This document shows positions 60,289-64,000 of a stretch of DNA of 64,000 nt, piece by piece. The notes under the pieces were generated by a model that was given only the letters and a program-made list of their open reading frames with translations, was not told the origin of the DNA and did no database searches. The DNA comes from Pantoea sp. AS-PWVM4 (lineage in GTDB: Bacteria; Pseudomonadota; Gammaproteobacteria; Enterobacterales; Enterobacteriaceae). Numbering within the stretch: position 1 is the first letter of the stretch; the number at the start of each line of letters is the position of its first letter. Both the position numbers and the translations under genes were made by a program. Location of the stretch: assembly GCF_000468095.1 (NCBI RefSeq), contig NZ_ASZC01000003.1:248001-312000 (forward strand), written 5' to 3'.

Positions 60289-61671
60289 TTATGACTCTGC
60301 CGTCTCACGCGATTGCGTCATCCGCGCCATACTCACCACCGCCGCGACAGTGGAAAATGCACCCGCCAGAATCAACGAGGCATGAGTACCGCTCACGTTA
60401 AACAGGTTAAACATCAATGCCACCAGCGCAGCCCCACTGCTTTGCCCCAGCAGGCGTGCCGTGCCCAGCATGCCACTGGCACCGCCGCTACGGTTACGTG
60501 GCGCGGAAGAGATAATCGTGTGGTTGTTCGGTGACTGGAACAGACCAAAACCGGCACCACACAGCATCATACGCCAGATGATATCAACATCCGTTGGCTG
60601 TGCGGGGAGCAACGCCAGCAGGAACAGACCGGCCGCAAACATCGCCAGCCCCAGCCCGCCCAGCAGGCCCGCATGAACCTTGCCAATCAGACGGCCAGCA
60701 ATCGGTGCAAGCACCATGGTCGCCAGCGGCCAAGGGGTCAGAAGCAGACCGGTCGCTACCTCATCGCGTCCCAGCACGTTTTGCAGAAAGAAGGGTAACG
60801 ACACCATTGCCAGCATTTGCGCGCAAAAGGAGCAGATCGACGTGCAGATGGAGAGGGTGAAAATAGGGATGCGCAGTAAATCCACTGGCAGCAGTGGCAC
60901 CGGCATCGCCAACTGACGACGAATAAATACCACCCCGATCAACAACAATGCAACCAGCTCACCGAGAATCAGCCAGTGATTTTGTCCCTGAGCAAAACCG
61001 CTCAATGCGGAGATTAACAGGCCAAAGAACAGCGCGTTCATCACTGCGCTCACCACATCAAATTTCTGCTGTTTGGCTTTTTGCGGATTATCCGGCAAAA
61101 AACGCAGCGCCAGCCACAGTGCAATGATCCCAAGCGGTACGTTGATCAGAAACAGCCATTTCCAACTGGCAACGGAGAGGATCGCGGCAGCGACCGTCGG
61201 TCCGGCAGCCGTTGAAACCGCGACAATCAGCGAGTTGATCGCCATCCCACGGCCAAGGAAACGCTGCGGGTAAATGATGCGTATCAATGCGGTGTTGACG
61301 CTCATTAATGCTGCACCGCCAAACCCTTGTAATACGCGAGCCAGCGTCAGCATGTTCAGCGATGAAGAGAGTGCGCAGAACAACGACGTGGCAATAAACA
61401 GCGCCAGACCTGCCTGGTATACGCGTCGATAACCCAGCATATCGCCGAGGAACGACAAAGAAAGCAACGAGATAACGATGGCGATCTGGTAGGCGTTGAC
61501 AATCCACACCGATTCCGCCGGGCTGGCGTGTAATTCACGCGAAATGGTGGGCAGGGCGACATTGGCAATCGCGCCATCCAGCACTGCCATCATAATACCC
61601 AGCGCGATGGTGATGATTGCGCCATAGCGTTGTGGAACCGGTAAACCATCCTGGAGTGAGCTTGCGGACAT
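60289..61671 (-). CDS. yebQ: YebQ, DHA2-family MFS transporter
   Basis: A 14-helix drug:proton antiporter-like protein with 460 residues (E. coli YebQ 457). It shows the DHA2 start GIMMAVLDGAIANVALPTI and the motif A region LSFLGDMLGYRRVYQ. The stretch RLIYPQRFLGRGM-like (RIIYPQRFLGRGMAINS) is also typical. Substrates are unknown. It is divergent from kdgR across 190 bases. Confidence 0.93.
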   Translation of the reverse strand: MSASSLQDGLPVPQRYGAIITIALGIMMAVLDGAIANVALPTISRELHASPAESVWIVNAYQIAIVISLLSLSFLGDMLGYRRVYQAGLALFIATSLFCALSSSLNMLTLARVLQGFGGAALMSVNTALIRIIYPQRFLGRGMAINSLIVAVSTAAGPTVAAAILSVASWKWLFLINVPLGIIALWLALRFLPDNPQKAKQQKFDVVSAVMNALFFGLLISALSGFAQGQNHWLILGELVALLLIGVVFIRRQLAMPVPLLPVDLLRIPIFTLSICTSICSFCAQMLAMVSLPFFLQNVLGRDEVATGLLLTPWPLATMVLAPIAGRLIGKVHAGLLGGLGLAMFAAGLFLLALLPAQPTDVDIIWRMMLCGAGFGLFQSPNNHTIISSAPRNRSGGASGMLGTARLLGQSSGAALVALMFNLFNVSGTHASLILAGAFSTVAAVVSMARMTQSRETAES

Positions 61672-61861
61672 AGGGAGAATAAGTGAAGGAAGTGAATATC
61701 ATCATGCTAATCAATTCTGTAGCAGAAAGCACCGCATGAAGTGACAAAAAGTATCAGGGAATGTGTCGCTTAGTGCTATCGATTGCCGCTTAAGGCCTGA
61801 AGCGAATATACTGGCACTATTGTTCCGTTTTTTTTGAAACAACCTCAAAAAAGGATACGCG

Positions 61862-62653
61862 ATGGCGAACGCTGATAACGATAAACAGCCTGATTCCGTT
61901 TCATCAGTGATGAAGGTGTTTGGGATTTTGCAGGCGCTGGGTGAAGAGCGCGACCACGGCATTACAGAGCTGTCTCAACGCGTGATGATGTCTAAAAGCA
62001 CCGTCTATCGCTTTTTGCAAACCATGAAGTCGCTGGGTTATGTCGCGCAGGAAGGCGAAACGGAAAAGTATTCGCTAACGCTCAAGTTATTCGAGCTGGG
62101 CGCGAAGGCGTTACAGAACGTTGATCTGATCCGCAGCGCGGATGTGCAGATGCGCGAGCTGTCACGCCTCACTAAAGAAACCATTCATCTTGGGGCGCTG
62201 GAAGAAGACAGCATTGTCTATATCCACAAGATCGACTCGCTCTACAACCTGCGCATGTATTCACGTATTGGTCGCCGCAACCCGCTGCATACCACCGCAA
62301 TCGGCAAAGTGCTGCTGGCGTGGCGTGATCGTAGCGAAGTACAGGAAATCCTTAGCGAAGTGGAGTTTCGGCGCAGTACCGCCAACACCATCGTCAGCGC
62401 TGACGCCTTGCTTAAGGTGCTTGATCAGGTAAAAGTGCAGGGATTCGGCGAAGATAACGAGGAGCAGGAAGAGGGGTTACGTTGCATTGCCGTGCCGGTA
62501 TTTGACCGTTTTGGCGTAGTGATTGCGGGCCTCAGCATCTCTTTCCCCACTATTCGTTTCTCGGAAGAGGGGAAAAACGAATATGTGGCGATGCTGCATC
62601 GAGCGGCGCGTGCCGTCTCAGAGCAAATGGGGTATCACGAATATCCGTTTTAA
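61862..62653 (+). CDS. kdgR: KdgR, IclR-family repressor of pectin/hexuronate breakdown
   Basis: KdgR represses eda, kdg and pectin genes until 2-keto-3-deoxygluconate binds. It has 263 residues, the E. coli length. The winged helix (HGITELSQRVMMSKSTVYRFLQTMKSLGYV) is at residues ~30-75, and the IclR effector domain follows (IHLGALEEDSIVYIHKID, NPLHTTAIGKVLLA, GLRCIAVPVFD). AAGGA precedes the ATG. A candidate KdgR site lies before eda in this window. Confidence 0.96.
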   Translation: MANADNDKQPDSVSSVMKVFGILQALGEERDHGITELSQRVMMSKSTVYRFLQTMKSLGYVAQEGETEKYSLTLKLFELGAKALQNVDLIRSADVQMRELSRLTKETIHLGALEEDSIVYIHKIDSLYNLRMYSRIGRRNPLHTTAIGKVLLAWRDRSEVQEILSEVEFRRSTANTIVSADALLKVLDQVKVQGFGEDNEEQEEGLRCIAVPVFDRFGVVIAGLSISFPTIRFSEEGKNEYVAMLHRAARAVSEQMGYHEYPF

Positions 62654-62660
62654 CGCAGCA

Positions 62661-62688
62661 ATAAACGGGCTGTTGCCAGCCCGTTTAT
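62661..62688. terminator. Shared terminator between kdgR and yobH
   Basis: ATAAACGGGCT and AGCCCGTTTAT form a perfect 11-base stem on a six-base loop between convergent genes, AT-rich at the base on both sides. Confidence 0.85.
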
Positions 62689-62695
62689 GCAGTAA

Positions 62696-62932
62696 TTAAT
62701 TATCGATCACTTCACCGCTTTTCTTCAGTATCGGGCAGTCAGTTACGCCAACAATGCCGCTATCGGTATGCAGATATTGCGCGGTAATCATGCCTCGCGC
62801 GGTTAGATAGCTACATTGCAGGCCGAGTCCGGCTGCATTTTTATTGCTGCCGGTTAACACGCCATAGCCCGTGAATAACATCGCCAGCCAGATAACGGCG
62901 ATCAGCATAATCGCCCGGATGAATAGTTTCAT
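62696..62932 (-). CDS. yobH: YobH, small secreted protein
   Basis: A homologue of E. coli YobH (79 residues) with 78 residues from MKLFIRAIMLIAVIWLAML, preceded by GGAG. The N-terminal hydrophobic segment is a signal or anchor; the rest carries the family text GYGVLTGSNKNAAGLGLQCSYLTARG and VTDCPILKKSG with two cysteines. Function unknown. In E. coli mgrB lies between yobH and yebO; it is absent here. Confidence 0.92.
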   Translation of the reverse strand: MKLFIRAIMLIAVIWLAMLFTGYGVLTGSNKNAAGLGLQCSYLTARGMITAQYLHTDSGIVGVTDCPILKKSGEVIDN

Positions 62933-63142
62933 TTTGTCTCCATGTGATACATAACGCAGCTGTCCAGATGCTGCTGCCATCCCTATAGTAGCAGCTTGCC
63001 TCACCGGGTCGATCAGAGATAACTGAAAGGTGATGCACAGGAAAATCTGCTTTCGGTGCGTCCCCATTATCTTTTCCTGCCGCAAAGAGTAGAATCACCC
63101 GCTAAGTGAGAGTTTGACGTTAATCAGTAATCTGAGGCAGTT

Positions 63143-63415
63143 ATGAATGAGTTAGCCGCAAATCCCAGCCCGTTGTTCAGTTACGCTGTGCTGGTCATCA
63201 TTATCGTTGTGGCCTTTATCGCCTGGTTCTTTGTTAACCGGGCCAGCGTACGTGCCAGCGAGCAGATACAGTTGCTGGAAACGCTGTTAGAAGAACAGAA
63301 AAAGCAAAATGCGCTGTTGCGCCGCCTGGCGGATGCACAGTCTGACACAGCACCGAAAGATGTACAGGAAGAGGACGAAAAACGCGATTTTATTCGTCTG
63401 ATCCCGGAGCGTTAA
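63143..63415 (+). CDS. yebO: YebO, single-pass membrane protein
   Basis: A 90-residue homologue of E. coli YebO (95). One hydrophobic helix (residues ~12-32, YAVLVIIIVVAFIAWFF) is followed by NRASVRASEQIQLLETLLEEQKKQNALLRRL, a likely coiled coil, and an acidic tail ending in FIRLIPER. Function unknown. GAGGCAG precedes the ATG. In E. coli yobF-cspC follow; here a metallo-hydrolase gene does. Confidence 0.92.
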   Translation: MNELAANPSPLFSYAVLVIIIVVAFIAWFFVNRASVRASEQIQLLETLLEEQKKQNALLRRLADAQSDTAPKDVQEEDEKRDFIRLIPER

Positions 63416-63433
63416 TCGACAAATGGAGTGGTA

Positions 63434-64000
63434 ATGGCCTGGCAAAATCCCTGGTACGATGCGGCGAAACAACACCATACGCCGCAGGGCTTTCGTAACC
63501 CGGAAGAAGAGTTAAGGCAGCCGGGGGATTTACAGCGCTGGCAGCGTGAACGTAAAGAGCAGGGATTACCCTTTCCCCCTCAGGCCGGTTATCCGGCGTT
63601 TATCAGCGACTGGTGCCAGCCAGTCGATTTGAGTGGGGAAGAGGATCGTATCTGGTGGCTCGGCCATGCCGCCTTATTACTTCGTCTGAATCAGCGTTAT
63701 CTGTTGATTGATCCCGCGCTGTCACAACGCGCCTCTCCGTTTCCCTTTGCCGGTCCGCAACGCAAAACGCCGGCACCATTACGTGTGGCGCAGTTGCCAC
63801 ATCTGGATTATGTGCTGATTTCGCACAATCATTACGATCATCTGGATCGTCCCACGGTGAAACGCATTGCCCGACAATTTCCCGCAGCCCATTTTCTGGT
63901 GCCATTGGGCATGGGGAAGTGGTGCCAGCAGCGCGGTGTACGGCATGTCACTGAACTGGACTGGTGGCAAAGCATTGTGCTGGGAAGTGTGCAGTTTACC
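63434..64000 (+). CDS. Metallo-beta-lactamase-fold hydrolase (3' end outside window)
   Basis: The frame opens at ATG 63434 (GGAG six bases before) and runs uninterrupted for 189 codons to the window edge. The metal motif HNHYDHLD is present (within VLISHNHYDHLDRPT), preceded by WWLGHAALLLRL and LLIDPALSQRASPFPFAGP. This layout is like NAPE-PLD/UlaG-type hydrolases that act on lipids or lactones. The first ~60 residues (rich in W, Q, R) are a family-type extension. It is 18 bases after yebO. Substrate unknown. Confidence 0.85.
   Translation, partial: MAWQNPWYDAAKQHHTPQGFRNPEEELRQPGDLQRWQRERKEQGLPFPPQAGYPAFISDWCQPVDLSGEEDRIWWLGHAALLLRLNQRYLLIDPALSQRASPFPFAGPQRKTPAPLRVAQLPHLDYVLISHNHYDHLDRPTVKRIARQFPAAHFLVPLGMGKWCQQRGVRHVTELDWWQSIVLGSVQFT

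Overview
This window looks like a chromosomal segment of an enterobacterium. Gene content and order follow the E. coli K-12 region that runs from flhBAE through argS, aspS, ruvABC, znuABC, pykA, zwf, eda, purT, ptrB, pphA, letAB, proQ, prc and htpX to kdgR and yebO. High GC, an omptin, a dha operon beside zwf, and the absence of edd, yebF, yebG, yebV, yebW and mgrB from their E. coli positions point to a relative outside Escherichia. The Pantoea/Erwinia group is my best guess, but that is inference from memory of gene order. Nearly all the sequence is core chromosome.

Layout. 1-2.9 kb holds the end of a flagellar export operon (flhB 3' end, flhA, flhE). 2.9-7.8 kb holds argS, a 40-residue membrane protein, yecM, a MalY/PatB-type C-S lyase and cutC. 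7.9-9.5 kb is a small accessory patch: a ribbon-helix-helix protein, a structured RNA candidate that may be C4-like, and a secreted YD-repeat-like protein. 9.5-14 kb holds gldA, a LysE/RhtB exporter behind a perfect Fur-type palindrome, cmoBA and yecE. 14.2-19.7 kb holds aspS-nudB-yebC-ruvC and ruvAB, with a LexA box before ruvA. 19.7-24.7 kb holds the zinc importer (znuB, znuC, znuA, with a Zur site), mepM and lpxM. 24.7-31.8 kb holds an omptin, mdfA, pykA, hexR and zwf.

31.9-38.3 kb is a complete glycerol/dihydroxyacetone module: divergent dhaR, then glpF, dhaK, dhaL and dhaM behind a perfect-consensus CRP site. It lies between zwf and eda, where E. coli has edd. 38.4-46 kb returns to the core: eda, purT, yebE, ptrB, exoX, holE and the yobA-yebZ-yebY copper operon. 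The sRNA gene sdsR follows, with its antisense partner ryeA on the other strand. 46.2-49.5 kb is an AT-rich accessory insertion between sdsR and pphA, carrying a DUF616-type glycosyltransferase-like gene, a lipoprotein and several small proteins. 49.5-64 kb is core again: pphA, rsmF, letB, letA, msrC, proQ, prc, htpX, yebQ, kdgR, yobH, yebO, and the start of a metallo-beta-lactamase-fold gene cut by the window edge.

How it works together. Glycerol enters through GlpF. GldA oxidises it to dihydroxyacetone, and DhaKLM phosphorylates that using PEP-derived phosphate, feeding glycolysis (PykA). Zwf, HexR, Eda and KdgR, together with the HexR and KdgR-like sites, form a sugar-acid control circuit, although the 6-phosphogluconate dehydratase that would link Zwf to Eda is not in the window. 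Three copies of one palindromic repeat family sit in three convergent gene junctions. I found no prophage, insertion sequence, CRISPR array, tRNA or rRNA. I saw no clear new defence or biosynthetic system; the best leads are the two accessory patches and the repeat family.
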